Positions 1 through 9,122 of a stretch of 64,000 nucleotides of DNA are shown here, one piece after another. Source of the DNA: Aneurinibacillus uraniidurans (GTDB lineage: Bacteria > Bacillota > Bacilli > Aneurinibacillales > Aneurinibacillaceae); NCBI RefSeq assembly GCF_028471905.1, contig NZ_CP116902.1:308501-372500 (forward strand), in the 5' to 3' direction. The notes under the pieces are model-generated. The model saw only the letters and a program-made list of their open reading frames with translations, had not been told where the DNA came from and searched no databases. Both the position numbers and the translations under genes were made by a program. The stretch's first letter is position 1, and the number at the start of each line of letters is the position of its first letter.

Positions 1-2
1 GA

Positions 3-602
3 GAAGATATTTATACGAAGAAACCATTTCTTAGCATGAAAAAGTGGTTTGAAGATTATGTTACTATTTTTGAAAGAAATACGAATATCTATAATTGCAC
101 AGAAGGTGGATTGCCTATCAAAGGAATTCCAAATTATACATTTCAGCATTGCGTAGATGAATTTTGTACGAGGTTTTATCCAATCGAAGAAAAAATCAAG
201 AAGGTATACGAAGAAGGGGAAGGTCTTAATAAAGAGAAAGTAAGTCATCTGATGGGGAGAATAAAAGAGGAGATCGAGGAGATTGTAATTCTCTCCGGGG
301 AAAGACTAAAGAAACTCGAAAAAATAAAACCAGATGATCTGTGCTTTGACAAGGATTTTTCCGATATTATTAAAGTAGGCGAAAAAATAGAACAGACATT
401 TACATATGACTCTATTATTGCACATTCAGTGAATTGGTATCTGAATTTCCAGACACGTCATGCATATGAACAGATGGAAAGAGAAAAGGCTCAATCCACG
501 GAAGAAAAACGCAAATCACTTCTTGGAGATTTGTTAATACAGTATGCTTTTATTCATGACTATATCAAATTAGCGAAAGAAACTATAGAGGAGTGGGAGT
601 AA
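3..602 (+). CDS. DUF115/MAF-like flagellar protein, C-terminal part
   Basis: The reading frame is open to the left edge of the window, so this is the 3' part of a longer gene; the first internal Met is at position 36. The motif NCTEGGLPIKG about 30 residues into the visible part matches INATEGGALIEG near the end of the DUF115 protein encoded at 966-2309. This suggests a paralogous motility accessory factor (MAF, DUF115) with an extra helical tail of about 160 residues. MAF proteins are linked in other bacteria to transfer of nonulosonic acids onto flagellin. The tail is rich in Lys and Glu and looks helical. The stop lies 2 bases before the next gene's ATG. The family call rests on one motif and on context. 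Confidence 0.6.
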   Translation, partial: EDIYTKKPFLSMKKWFEDYVTIFERNTNIYNCTEGGLPIKGIPNYTFQHCVDEFCTRFYPIEEKIKKVYEEGEGLNKEKVSHLMGRIKEEIEEIVILSGERLKKLEKIKPDDLCFDKDFSDIIKVGEKIEQTFTYDSIIAHSVNWYLNFQTRHAYEQMEREKAQSTEEKRKSLLGDLLIQYAFIHDYIKLAKETIEEWE

Positions 603-604
603 TC

Positions 605-958
605 ATGCAAGAACAACAAATAAATAAGATTGAAGTGTTGGAAACAGCACAAGAATATATGGTGAAGTTATGCCAAGGGATTGAAACAGCTGGGGAGTAT
701 CTAATGGCTGGCAATGAAGGAGAAGCGTTGAATTATGTGGTGCAAATTATTGAAGGATTACAATGGCTATTAGAGGTAATTGTACTAACCCAAGATGCAC
801 AAAAAGAGTCGATTGATATTACTGAAATGCTGGCATATTTCCACGAGGCAAGAGAAGCATTGGAAAATCAAGACTATATTCTGCTCTCAGACTTACTAAG
901 CTATGAAGTGGCACCTATTCTTGAAGGTTGGCAGCAGAAAAATGCAATGAATTTGTGA
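605..958 (+). CDS. Small acidic helical protein in flagellar glycan locus
   Basis: This encodes 117 residues; I do not recognise the family. I chose ATG 605 over an upstream GTG at 593 because a GGAG-type ribosome site (about 594-599) sits just before it and the GTG lies inside the preceding gene. The protein has no signal peptide or membrane segment, is acidic, and appears to be all helix. It has regularly spaced Leu, Ile and Glu residues, as in small flagellar chaperone-like proteins such as FliS and FliT. It lies between two DUF115-type genes with only a few bases on each side, so it is probably co-translated with them. A helper role in flagellin glycosylation is a guess from context only. 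Confidence 0.6.
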   Translation: MQEQQINKIEVLETAQEYMVKLCQGIETAGEYLMAGNEGEALNYVVQIIEGLQWLLEVIVLTQDAQKESIDITEMLAYFHEAREALENQDYILLSDLLSYEVAPILEGWQQKNAMNL

Positions 959-965
959 GGGAAAG

Positions 966-2309
966 ATGTTCTGGAAAAAAAACGTAACGCTTCTCAAAAG
1001 AAAGTCAGTAGCTTTATATCAGGAAGTTTGCCGTCATTCCATTGATGAAACAGTGTATCAAGTAATGGAAAGTAGCAACAAAGAGGCATATACCGTACAA
1101 ATTAGGCAACAGAGATATGATCGAAAGCAGTATTTTTTTTTACATAGCAAATATCATCCATACAAAGAGGCTGTTGCATTTGCTGAGGGGAATTACAATG
1201 CACAGCCTGAAGAGCTAGTGCTTTATGGATTCGGCTTAGGATACCATGTAATAGAGGTCGGCAAGAGGCTACAAGGAAATCAACGATTATCTGTGTTTGA
1301 CATCAATCTCGATATTTTTTGTCTGGCCATGCACTATGTGGATTTAGAATCAGTATTTATACATCCAAATATTATCTTATGTGTTTCGGAAGATGGACAA
1401 GAGGTGGCCGGCCAGTTACGTTCTGTACTGCATAATCAATCAAAGCTAATGTTACACATGCCTTCTGTGCGCGCGATGCCTGATCAATATGAAAAGTTAC
1501 GCTTTGTCCTGGAAGATTGGAATATCCAGCAATCTGCCCGGTCCGATTATTTTGAGCTGATTCAGGCTAACTATCGGGAGAACCGAATGAATCAACACTC
1601 GAATGTGTCAAGTTTATTTGGTTCATTGCAGGGGAAGCCGATTGTGATCGTTTCAGCAGGACCATCACTAAATAAGAACGGTCATTTGTTGGCACAAGTC
1701 AAGGAGAAAGCATTTATATTTGCTGTCGGATCTGCTTTAAAACCTCTTTTACGTATGGGTGTGACTCCAGATATGTTCTGTATTATGGACCCGCAACAAA
1801 TCACGTATAAACAAATAGAAGGCTATGAAAACCTAGATATTCCATTTGTTTATCTGGATAGTGTTCATCCATATACAGTAGAAAAATACCAAGGCCCTAA
1901 ATATGTTGCATCTAGTGACATTTCCGATGTCCCTGATACACAGAAAGTCCAGTATGGCGGCTCGGTAGCGACGGCTGTTATGGATATGGCGATTCGATTT
2001 GGGGGCAATCCAATTGTATTTGTTGGGCAGGATTTGGCCTATACAAATAACGAACATCATGCGGATGGTAGCATGTATGGTGAAGAGAAATATATTGAGC
2101 CTGTTTCCACAATGAGGAAAGTGAAAGGGCAAAATGGAGAATGGCTTTATACGAGAATGGGATTGCTTAGTTTTAAACACTGGATTGAAAATAAAATTTC
2201 TGATCATCCTTCATTAACGTTTATTAATGCGACAGAAGGCGGGGCTCTTATTGAGGGGTGTGAGCATATCTCACTGCAAAATTTTATCTCATTATATTGT
2301 GATCGTTGA
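966..2309 (+). CDS. DUF115 (MptE-like) motility accessory factor
   Basis: This 447-residue protein carries the DUF115 core. The stretch IVIVSAGPSLNKN at about residues 225-237 is the characteristic glycine/serine loop. It is followed by VGSALKPLLRMGVTPDMF and later by GSVATAVMDMA and VFVGQDLAYTNNEHHADG. The C-terminus ends with the INATEGGALIEG motif. DUF115 proteins next to flagellar genes are known as MAF/Maf1-type factors and act in flagellin glycosylation with pseudaminic or legionaminic acid. The adjacent nonulosonic acid pathway genes fit that role here. The ATG at 966 follows a GAGGGAAAG ribosome site. At 447 residues it is shorter than the large MAF proteins, so it may carry only the catalytic core. 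Confidence 0.8.
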   Translation: MFWKKNVTLLKRKSVALYQEVCRHSIDETVYQVMESSNKEAYTVQIRQQRYDRKQYFFLHSKYHPYKEAVAFAEGNYNAQPEELVLYGFGLGYHVIEVGKRLQGNQRLSVFDINLDIFCLAMHYVDLESVFIHPNIILCVSEDGQEVAGQLRSVLHNQSKLMLHMPSVRAMPDQYEKLRFVLEDWNIQQSARSDYFELIQANYRENRMNQHSNVSSLFGSLQGKPIVIVSAGPSLNKNGHLLAQVKEKAFIFAVGSALKPLLRMGVTPDMFCIMDPQQITYKQIEGYENLDIPFVYLDSVHPYTVEKYQGPKYVASSDISDVPDTQKVQYGGSVATAVMDMAIRFGGNPIVFVGQDLAYTNNEHHADGSMYGEEKYIEPVSTMRKVKGQNGEWLYTRMGLLSFKHWIENKISDHPSLTFINATEGGALIEGCEHISLQNFISLYCDR

Positions 2310-2345
2310 TTCAGTAGAAAGAAGAGTAGGGAAGGATTGGGCATA

Positions 2346-3359
2346 GTGAACTCTTTTTTTACAGATAAAAAAGTACTGATTATCGGTGGGACGGGTACGA
2401 TTGGGCAAAGTCTTTTGAAACGGCTTTTGCTGCAAAATCCGTCTGTTATACGAATTTTTAGCCGAGATGAGCATAAGCAGTTTGAATTGCAGCAGCAAAT
2501 GAATGAGTTTCATAACATCCGTTATTTAATCGGAGATGTGCGTGATGCTGCTCGTCTAGAGCGTGCGATGCAGGGGATTGATTACGTATTTCATGTAGCA
2601 GCTATGAAGCATGTCCCTGCATGTGAATACAATCCATTTGAAGCGGTGCAGACGAATATTGTTGGTACGCAAAATGTCATTCAGGCTGCCCTAAACTCAG
2701 GAGTTAAAAGAGTTGTATTTACAAGCACAGATAAGGCGATCTCTCCTACTAATACATATGGTGCCTCTAAGCTTATGGCGGAGCGCCTTATTTCTTCAGC
2801 CCAGTATCACAGCGGTGCCAATGAAACAATATTTGCTGCTGTCCGTTTTGGAAATGTGATGGGCTCAAGAGGATCGGTTATTCCTTTGTTTAAATCACAA
2901 ATTCGTACAAACAACGAAATTACTGTTACCGACATGAGTATGAGTCGTTTTATGATGACCGTGAATCAGGCAACTTCTTTAACGATGCGTGCGATGGAGC
3001 GAGCGCTAGGAGGAGAGGTATTTGTTTTGAAAATGCCGGTGATAAGCTTGGCTGATTTAGCCTCTGTTATTATTGAGGAAACTGCTGCAAAATTTGAGTT
3101 TGATCCAGCTACTATATCCATTCGGGAAATTGGGTTGCGTCCAGGGGAGAAAATGTATGAAGAGCTAATGACATATGAGGAAGCTACGGGTGCCCTGGAA
3201 CTTCCGGATATGTTTGTTATTCCAAATGCATATGTAGGGCGGGAATATCGATACGAGGATGCAAAGCCAGCAGATAAGCAGAGTTATAGCTCATATGAAG
3301 TAGTTCCTTTAAGTAAACAAGACGTTAGAATACTATTGAGAGAAGAAGGATTACTTTAA
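2346..3359 (+). CDS. PseB/FlaA1-like UDP-sugar 4,6-dehydratase
   Basis: This is a short-chain dehydrogenase/extended NAD(P)-binding protein of about 337 residues. The nucleotide loop GGTGTIGQ lies near residue 14, FSRDEHKQ follows the second strand, and VAAMKHVPACEYNPFEAVQTN is typical of PseB and CapD-like polysaccharide enzymes. STDKAISPTNTYGASK contains the catalytic YxxxK pair, read as Y-G-A-S-K. PseB removes water from UDP-GlcNAc as the first step of pseudaminic acid synthesis, so that reaction is the likely one. GTG 2346 is favoured because GGGAAGG (2330-2336) is well spaced from it. A TTG at 2337 would abut that site, giving three extra residues if used. Confidence 0.82.
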   Translation: MNSFFTDKKVLIIGGTGTIGQSLLKRLLLQNPSVIRIFSRDEHKQFELQQQMNEFHNIRYLIGDVRDAARLERAMQGIDYVFHVAAMKHVPACEYNPFEAVQTNIVGTQNVIQAALNSGVKRVVFTSTDKAISPTNTYGASKLMAERLISSAQYHSGANETIFAAVRFGNVMGSRGSVIPLFKSQIRTNNEITVTDMSMSRFMMTVNQATSLTMRAMERALGGEVFVLKMPVISLADLASVIIEETAAKFEFDPATISIREIGLRPGEKMYEELMTYEEATGALELPDMFVIPNAYVGREYRYEDAKPADKQSYSSYEVVPLSKQDVRILLREEGLL

Positions 3360-3391
3360 AGATAATACTAGAAATACGAGGTAGCGCTATA

Positions 3392-4117
3392 ATGAAAACG
3401 ATTATTATTATTCAAGCCAGAATGGGATCTTCTCGTTTGCCAGGTAAGGTGTTGAAAGAGTTAGGAGATACAATAGTATTGGATTACGATGTTTCTCGCT
3501 GTCGAGAAATTCAGCCCATTCATGATGTGATTGTAGCCACCTCCCTATTAAGTCAGGATGATACGATAGAAGAGTGGTGTACTAAAAACGATGTGGCAGT
3601 ATTTAGGGGTTCCGAACACGATGTTTTGTCAAGATATTATGAATGTGCAAAATTATACAATCCAGATCATGTGATTCGTGTAACATCAGATTGTCCATTT
3701 GTTGATTATAAATTTGCCAACTCTATTGTAAAACATATGCAACAGAACCCTGTTGATGTAGCGAGAATAGAAGGAGATTTACCACGTGGATTAGCTATTG
3801 AAATGCTGTCTTTTGATGCTTTGGAGTACATACATCGAAACGGTCATGAACCGAGACATCGAGAACACGTAACATATTACGCTTATGAATATGCAGATCA
3901 ATTTACTTCTACATGGATTAGTGCACCAGTATCAATGCGACATCCACAACTTCGTATTACGCTTGATACTAAAGAGGACTATGCTCTTTGTCGGGCAATA
4001 GCTGAAAATTTTGTTGGTGATAAGTTAATATCTTCTCAGCAGGTGGTAGATTACTTGTTGGAAAATCCAGAGATAGCTAAATTAAATGCACATATTCAGC
4101 AAAAGCCGGTTATATAA
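3392..4117 (+). CDS. SpsF-like cytidylyltransferase
   Basis: This 241-residue nucleotidyltransferase opens with IIIIQARMGSSRLPGK (residues 4-19), the substrate-binding P-loop-like signature of the SpsF/NeuA-related CMP-sugar transferases. RVTSDCPFVDYKFAN (about residues 93-107) supplies the metal-binding Asp. In spore-coat clusters spsF sits next to spsE, and the spsE-like gene is close by on the other strand here. The most likely role is activating the nonulosonic acid with CMP before transfer. It follows the PseB-like gene by 32 bases on the same strand and ends at a strong bidirectional terminator. Confidence 0.8.
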   Translation: MKTIIIIQARMGSSRLPGKVLKELGDTIVLDYDVSRCREIQPIHDVIVATSLLSQDDTIEEWCTKNDVAVFRGSEHDVLSRYYECAKLYNPDHVIRVTSDCPFVDYKFANSIVKHMQQNPVDVARIEGDLPRGLAIEMLSFDALEYIHRNGHEPRHREHVTYYAYEYADQFTSTWISAPVSMRHPQLRITLDTKEDYALCRAIAENFVGDKLISSQQVVDYLLENPEIAKLNAHIQQKPVI

Positions 4118-4149
4118 AGACGTATGATAAAAGTGAAGTGTTTATAGAA

Positions 4150-4187
4150 AATCCCCTCACAGTTAGCAATGAGGGGATTAGTTTTTT
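4150..4187. terminator. Bidirectional intrinsic terminator
   Basis: A perfect 10-bp stem (4150-4159 with 4170-4179) is followed by a run of six T on the + strand; the - strand exit is also U-rich. It separates the + strand glycan genes from the convergent - strand operon. Confidence 0.85.
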
Positions 4188-4199
4188 ATACAGCCCATG

Positions 4200-4721
4200 T
4201 TAATCGTTTACTAGGATACTATAGAATAAAGAGTCATGCCATTTTCCTTCTGACCAGTGTGTTTCCCGATGTTTTCCATCTTGAGTGAATCCTAACTGAT
4301 CAAATAGCCTTTTCTTCGGTTCATCAAAGTCATAGATTTCAGCCCAGATTCTATGAAGGCCCAATTCTTCAAAACCGTACTTTACCAATAATTTTCCTGC
4401 ATCAGGGGCAAAAAAATCATCAATATATATATTGTCTTTTCCAATATAAATTGAAAAATCTGCACTTTTGTTAACCCAGTCTATGTAACATAAACCACAT
4501 GCACCGATTAATGAGTGTGTTTCCTGATCAATGATCGAAAACATCAAAGTATTTCGATCTTGCAGTACGACTCGCTCATACCACATGGTTTGATTTTCCA
4601 TGCTTAACTCTCTGTACTCCCGAAAATAACGTCGATATTCAGGTTGGTTTCTCCACGTTAATAACTGTGGCAGATCTTCTTTTTCGATCGCCCGGAGGCA
4701 AACCTTTTCTGCTTTTAACAT
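4200..4721 (-). CDS. GNAT N-acetyltransferase, PseH-like
   Basis: This 173-residue protein of the RimJ/RimL-type GNAT fold begins LKAEKVCLRAIEKEDLPQLL and contains the N-P-E-Y motif after LLTWR. The acetyl-CoA strand region is IGACGLCYIDWVNKSADFSIYIG, followed by GFEELGLHRIWAEIYDFDEP and RLFDQLGF, all typical of the family. In pseudaminic acid pathways PseH acetylates the 4-amino group of the UDP-sugar intermediate. This gene overlaps the NeuB-like gene by 7 bases, so that role is likely, but the fold alone does not define the substrate. It is the last gene of the - strand operon. Confidence 0.8.
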   Translation of the reverse strand: MLKAEKVCLRAIEKEDLPQLLTWRNQPEYRRYFREYRELSMENQTMWYERVVLQDRNTLMFSIIDQETHSLIGACGLCYIDWVNKSADFSIYIGKDNIYIDDFFAPDAGKLLVKYGFEELGLHRIWAEIYDFDEPKKRLFDQLGFTQDGKHRETHWSEGKWHDSLFYSILVND

Positions 4722-5803
4722 TTTTCCACCTCAAAGTCTGCAAGATACAATGCCTCGCCATGTTTTTTATTTGAACGTAGTTTCTTTCCGATTACACAAT
4801 GTAGTTCGTAAGGCTCTAAAGCTCCTGATGGAGCTGGACGTAAGCATTCGATATCATCTTCGCTCAGTATTTCCCCTGCGTTCATGTCACGAGGTACACG
4901 TAAACAACGCCGTTGAAGTACAACCGTTTCTTCTTCATTTTTTTCTACTCGCTTTGTTCCATCCCCAAGTGAGAATTCAAGTTCGCGACTTCTATCTACC
5001 ATTTCTCTCCACGTTTTTGGATTCATGGAAAAAGGATGGTCTGGGCCAATTCGATTGTTATCATCAGTAAAATGTTTTTCGATTACTCTTGCTCCTAATG
5101 CAATGGCTCCCAGTACAGTGGAATGTCCTGGTGTGTGATCGGAAAGTCCTAGTAATAATCCAGGGTATTTCTTCGTATATGTAAGTAACACATTAAGGTT
5201 TACATATTTGAAATTTTCCAGACTTCCTGTGTAATTTGTATTACATTGTAGTAAAATTAGCTGTTTATTAAGTCTGGTAACAGCTTCAATAGCTCGATCA
5301 ACATCCTTCATAGTAGAAGCACCTGTTGCTAAAATAACAGGCTTCTCTCTTTGTGCCACTTGTTCGAGAAAATCTATCCAGGTAATGTCCCCGGAACCAA
5401 TCTTATAAGCAGGTATATATTGATCTAATAGCGTCAGAGCCTCCGAGTCATATGGAGTTGTCATAAAGTCAATCTGGGCTTCCGCTGCCGTTTTTGCCAA
5501 TTCTTCACTCCAAGACCGATTACATTCATATTGTTCAAATACTTCATACACACTTTTTTTCCAGGTAGCTTGGTGACTCCCATGCAAGCTAAGGCTTTTA
5601 AACCCGTAGTCGCTAACAATTTTTTCGGCCTTAAAATGTTGGAATTTTGCTGCATCAGCCCCGGCTTCTTTAGCAAGCCATATTAATTCCTTGGCGCGTT
5701 CAAGATCTCCATCATGGTTGGATGCAATATCAGCGATGAAATAAGAAGGAGAGTCAATGGATATTTTTCTTCCGTTAATATAAATAATATCTTGATACTT
5801 CAT
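4715..5803 (-). CDS. NeuB/SpsE-family nonulosonic acid synthase
   Basis: The 362-residue protein matches the NeuB family, which condenses phosphoenolpyruvate with an N-acetylhexosamine to make sialic, legionaminic or pseudaminic acid. The N-terminal TIM barrel has FIADIASNHDGDLERAKEL and GADAAKFQ. Further in are YKIGSGD, ILATGAS, and GLSDHTPGHSTVLGAIALGA with the metal-binding His in IEKHFTDD. The last ~60 residues form the SAF (antifreeze-like) domain, starting near RRCLRVPRDMNAGEILSEDD. Its TAATG junction with the upstream reductase gene shows translational coupling. Which nonulosonic acid it makes cannot be read from the sequence. Confidence 0.88.
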   Translation of the reverse strand: MKYQDIIYINGRKISIDSPSYFIADIASNHDGDLERAKELIWLAKEAGADAAKFQHFKAEKIVSDYGFKSLSLHGSHQATWKKSVYEVFEQYECNRSWSEELAKTAAEAQIDFMTTPYDSEALTLLDQYIPAYKIGSGDITWIDFLEQVAQREKPVILATGASTMKDVDRAIEAVTRLNKQLILLQCNTNYTGSLENFKYVNLNVLLTYTKKYPGLLLGLSDHTPGHSTVLGAIALGARVIEKHFTDDNNRIGPDHPFSMNPKTWREMVDRSRELEFSLGDGTKRVEKNEEETVVLQRRCLRVPRDMNAGEILSEDDIECLRPAPSGALEPYELHCVIGKKLRSNKKHGEALYLADFEVEKC

Positions 5804-6678
5804 TAATAACGCCTCCTATACTCTGAAGCTAAGCTTTCGACTACTTGTGTTAAATTTGGGAGTGAGCGACCTAAAACTTTTTCGGTTTTTGATACCTCAA
5901 GCCCTAAACTCTCAGCGCGAACTACATTACATAGGGATGTTACACTCCCTATTGAAGTTCGATTTGTTAACGAAAAACCAAGTTGCTCGGCCAGTGCTGA
6001 AATAAACTGCTTTTTAGTTGACACTTCTTTGCTTGCAAGATTGATAGTACCCGTAATTTTTTTTGGTATTAAATCAAATAAGGCGGTAGAGAAGTGTGCA
6101 ACATCAATGCTTGATGTGTAGAAGTCATCGAATAAAGTTAAATGTTCTCTTTCATCTTGGAATTTTTTAATTATTTCTTCCACAAAAGTAGGTTGATCTG
6201 GACGATCTCGAAAACCTACGATGTTAGTTCGTACTACTAGTGAATTTTGATAAGTTAAAGCAAAGAGTTCACCTACGTATTTAGTACGTGCGTATTCGTT
6301 TAATAATGAAATGGGGCTTGACTCATTATGCAAGAGGTTTTTATCTCCTGTATAATAATGATCGGTAGAAATTTGGATAAAATAAGCTCCTAATTTTTCC
6401 GCCTGTTTTGCTATAATACTAACTGCACGGCCATTTACTAGGTAAGCATAATCAGGTTTTTTTTCGCACAAGCTTAAATTAGTAATAGCTGCAGTGTTTA
6501 TGATAACATCAGGGCGTACATACTCTATTTTTTCTTGTATATCAATATCGTTAGTAATCTCTATAGTAGTCTGTGATCCAGTTCTACTTGAGCCTATGCT
6601 TTCGATCCCTCTATAGGTTGCCTCTTTTATTAATGCCTGACCTAACATGCCTGTAGAGCCAATGATAAGTACCTTCAT
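5803..6678 (-). CDS. SpsK/RmlD-like NAD(P)-dependent sugar reductase
   Basis: The 291-residue protein starts MKVLIIGSTGMLGQALI, the GxxGxxG nucleotide loop of the RmlD (dTDP-4-dehydrorhamnose reductase) family. It continues with DVIINTAAITNLSLCEKKPDYAYLVN, ISTDHYYTG and EYARTKYVGE, which carries the YxxxK pair. In sps-type clusters the RmlD-like member SpsK accompanies SpsE and SpsF, and the same trio occurs here. It is the first gene of the - strand operon and overlaps the next start by one base (TAATG). The precise sugar substrate is not known. Confidence 0.75.
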   Translation of the reverse strand: MKVLIIGSTGMLGQALIKEATYRGIESIGSSRTGSQTTIEITNDIDIQEKIEYVRPDVIINTAAITNLSLCEKKPDYAYLVNGRAVSIIAKQAEKLGAYFIQISTDHYYTGDKNLLHNESSPISLLNEYARTKYVGELFALTYQNSLVVRTNIVGFRDRPDQPTFVEEIIKKFQDEREHLTLFDDFYTSSIDVAHFSTALFDLIPKKITGTINLASKEVSTKKQFISALAEQLGFSLTNRTSIGSVTSLCNVVRAESLGLEVSKTEKVLGRSLPNLTQVVESLASEYRRRY

Positions 6679-6810
6679 AACTCTTTTTCCTCCGAAATCT
6701 CATATGAGATGTATTATACATGCATTCTAGCTCTTTTTTATTTTGCCTGATTTTAAAATTTATCTCAATGATGAACCTCATTCATATAACGTAAAAATTA
6801 AGAATCTAAT

Positions 6811-6837
6811 TCAATTTTGCTCTTGCACAACCGATAA
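6811..6837 (+). promoter_or_regulatory. Sigma-D-type promoter for fliD
   Basis: TCAA (6811-6814), a 15-base spacer and ACCGATAA (6830-6837) fit the motility sigma factor pattern TAAA-N14-16-GCCGATAT closely. It lies 43 bases before the fliD ATG. Confidence 0.65.
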
Positions 6838-6879
6838 TAATTATAAATATAGTCATTGACAATATCGGAGGCGATTAAA

Positions 6880-9093
6880 ATGCCAAATATGAGAATTACT
6901 GGAATGTCGGGGTTTGATACAGAAGGTACTGTGAAAAAGTTAATGGATGCTGAGCGTATTCCACTTAATAAAATGATGGGACAGCAGCAAGTTCTACGGT
7001 GGAAGCAGGATTTGTATCGTGACATTAACAAGAGTTTTGCTGCTCTAAACAGTGCTGTAGATAAGATGCGCTACGTATCAAGCTGGGGCTCATACAAAGT
7101 CTCATCTTCTAACAGTGGTGCAGTCTCGGTTACAAATGGAAGTGCAAATGGAGAAGCGACGCATTCAATAGAAGTAACACGTCTTGCGGAAACTGCTAAG
7201 AAGACAGGAACATCGCTTGCTACCCTTTCGACAAGTGATGTCATTCAAGGTAACATATATTTGGCTCCGCCTGCTACGTTGCCTGATTTTTCGTCACCTC
7301 GCTCTATGAGTGTAGCGTTTGGTGGAGTTACAAAAACGATCCAGATTACGAGCGCTGATAATGTAAAAGATACTGATACTTTACAATCAGCTTTACAAAG
7401 TAAACTGGATGCTGCTTTTGGAAGCGACGCTATCGCTGTTGATTTGAGTACAGGAAGTATTACCATGAAGCCGGGTGTAGCATTTGCTGCCTCTAAGCCA
7501 GGAATTAAAGTAATGAACTATGGAAGCGATGCGCTGGCAACTGAGCTCGGACTTGATGGTTTAACATCTAAAATTGAACTTACTACTAAAATTGAAGACC
7601 TTAGAAGTAAATTAGGTATTAGTAGCACTGTTGATATTGTTGGACAAAAGGATATTACGACTCTTGCTTCCAACTATTTTACATCTACATCCCCATCGCC
7701 GCGCCAGATGAATATAGAAATTAATAACATTTCGCACACAATCGATATCCCAAGTGACGGTAGTGTTACGAACGCAAATCTGGCAACATATTTGCAATCT
7801 CAGATTGAAAGTATACCTGGAGTTGGTGCGGGAAACGTAGCTGTTACGGAAGACCCATCTACTCATCAGCTTAAAATAAATACTGCGGGAGCACTGGCAG
7901 GCCAGAAGATCAAAATAGCGAACAGTGGAAAAGATACGCTAGCAGCAGACTTAGGACTGAATGGTCAGAGCAATTTTGATTTAACAGGAATTCAGATTAA
8001 CGGGGCGAATATCCCTCGCGTATCCGCAGGACAATCCGTACAGTCGTTAATGAATGCCATTAGTGCTTCGAGCGCTGGTGTGCGACTTTCCTATGAAAAT
8101 ACAAATCAGACATTCTCGTTTACAAGCAAAGACTCCGGTGCTACGTCGATGGTTAATTTCTCTGGAAGTAATGGCGCAGGGCTCGATTTTCTAAACAAGA
8201 TTGGAGTTTCACCAGCTACTTCCGTATATGGTCAGGATGCAGAAGTGAAAATCGATGGAATAACGATGACACGTAGCAGCAATACGTTTACACAGGATGG
8301 AGTTACGTATACACTTAACCAAGTTACAACGGGACCGGTTGGGGTGAATGTGCAGCAGGATACAGACGGGATATTTGAAAAAATCTCTGATTTTGTCACG
8401 AAGTATAATGATATGGTATCCCTTGTTTCTGGGAAACTTACAGAGAAAACAACATATCGTAAATATGCGCCTTTGAATGCTGACCAGAAGCAAGCGATGA
8501 AAGATACAGAGATTACGATATGGGAGGAGAAAGCAAAAGGCGGTCTGCTGCATAATGACTCGATGTTGAAGAGTGCTTTGGACGATTTGCGTTCTCGCGT
8601 GACAAGTCCAGTCTCGGGAACAAAGCCGGGAGATCCTAGCATGTTGTCACAGATCGGAATTGATACATCGAAAAATATGAGTGAAAGTGGAAAGCTAGTC
8701 ATTGATGAAGAAAAGCTGCGTAAAGCTATCTCTGATAATCCTAGTGGTGTAATTGCTCTGTTTACAGCTAAATCATCTGTAAGTGACAAAAAATCTGAGC
8801 AATATAAGAGTGAAAGCGGGATTGCCGTTCGACTGTTTCAGAGAATCGACGTGTTTAATCATGGTATTATGGATGAAATCAATACTAAAATTGAGAACAA
8901 GTTGAATGCCTCAGACAGTTCAGCACTTGAAAAACAAATTCAGGATTTCCAACGTCGGATTGATGATATGAATACGAGTTTATCTCAAAAAGAAGATGCA
9001 TATTACCGTAAATTCGCTGCGGTAGAAAAAGCGTTATCTAACGCTAATTCGCAGAGCAGTTGGCTGGCTTCACAATTAGGTGGAGGAAAATAA
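6880..9093 (+). CDS. fliD: Flagellar hook-associated protein 2 (filament cap)
   Basis: FliD caps the flagellar filament and guides flagellin assembly outside the cell. The N-terminus MPNMRITGMSGFDTEGTVKKLM and the C-terminal coiled coil ending ANSQSSWLASQLGGG are typical. ATG 6880 is chosen because GGAGG lies 8 bases upstream; a TTG at 6856 has no such site. At 737 residues it is much longer than the roughly 500 of the B. subtilis protein. The extra length is in the middle, where residues about 143-227 and 277-362 look like a duplicated module, each ending in an A(T/D)xLGL(D/N)G motif. A sigma-D promoter precedes it, and flaG and fliS follow closely. Confidence 0.93.
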   Translation: MPNMRITGMSGFDTEGTVKKLMDAERIPLNKMMGQQQVLRWKQDLYRDINKSFAALNSAVDKMRYVSSWGSYKVSSSNSGAVSVTNGSANGEATHSIEVTRLAETAKKTGTSLATLSTSDVIQGNIYLAPPATLPDFSSPRSMSVAFGGVTKTIQITSADNVKDTDTLQSALQSKLDAAFGSDAIAVDLSTGSITMKPGVAFAASKPGIKVMNYGSDALATELGLDGLTSKIELTTKIEDLRSKLGISSTVDIVGQKDITTLASNYFTSTSPSPRQMNIEINNISHTIDIPSDGSVTNANLATYLQSQIESIPGVGAGNVAVTEDPSTHQLKINTAGALAGQKIKIANSGKDTLAADLGLNGQSNFDLTGIQINGANIPRVSAGQSVQSLMNAISASSAGVRLSYENTNQTFSFTSKDSGATSMVNFSGSNGAGLDFLNKIGVSPATSVYGQDAEVKIDGITMTRSSNTFTQDGVTYTLNQVTTGPVGVNVQQDTDGIFEKISDFVTKYNDMVSLVSGKLTEKTTYRKYAPLNADQKQAMKDTEITIWEEKAKGGLLHNDSMLKSALDDLRSRVTSPVSGTKPGDPSMLSQIGIDTSKNMSESGKLVIDEEKLRKAISDNPSGVIALFTAKSSVSDKKSEQYKSESGIAVRLFQRIDVFNHGIMDEINTKIENKLNASDSSALEKQIQDFQRRIDDMNTSLSQKEDAYYRKFAAVEKALSNANSQSSWLASQLGGGK

Positions 9094-9122
9094 GCATAAT
9101 AAGAAAATAGGAGGATTCAGTG

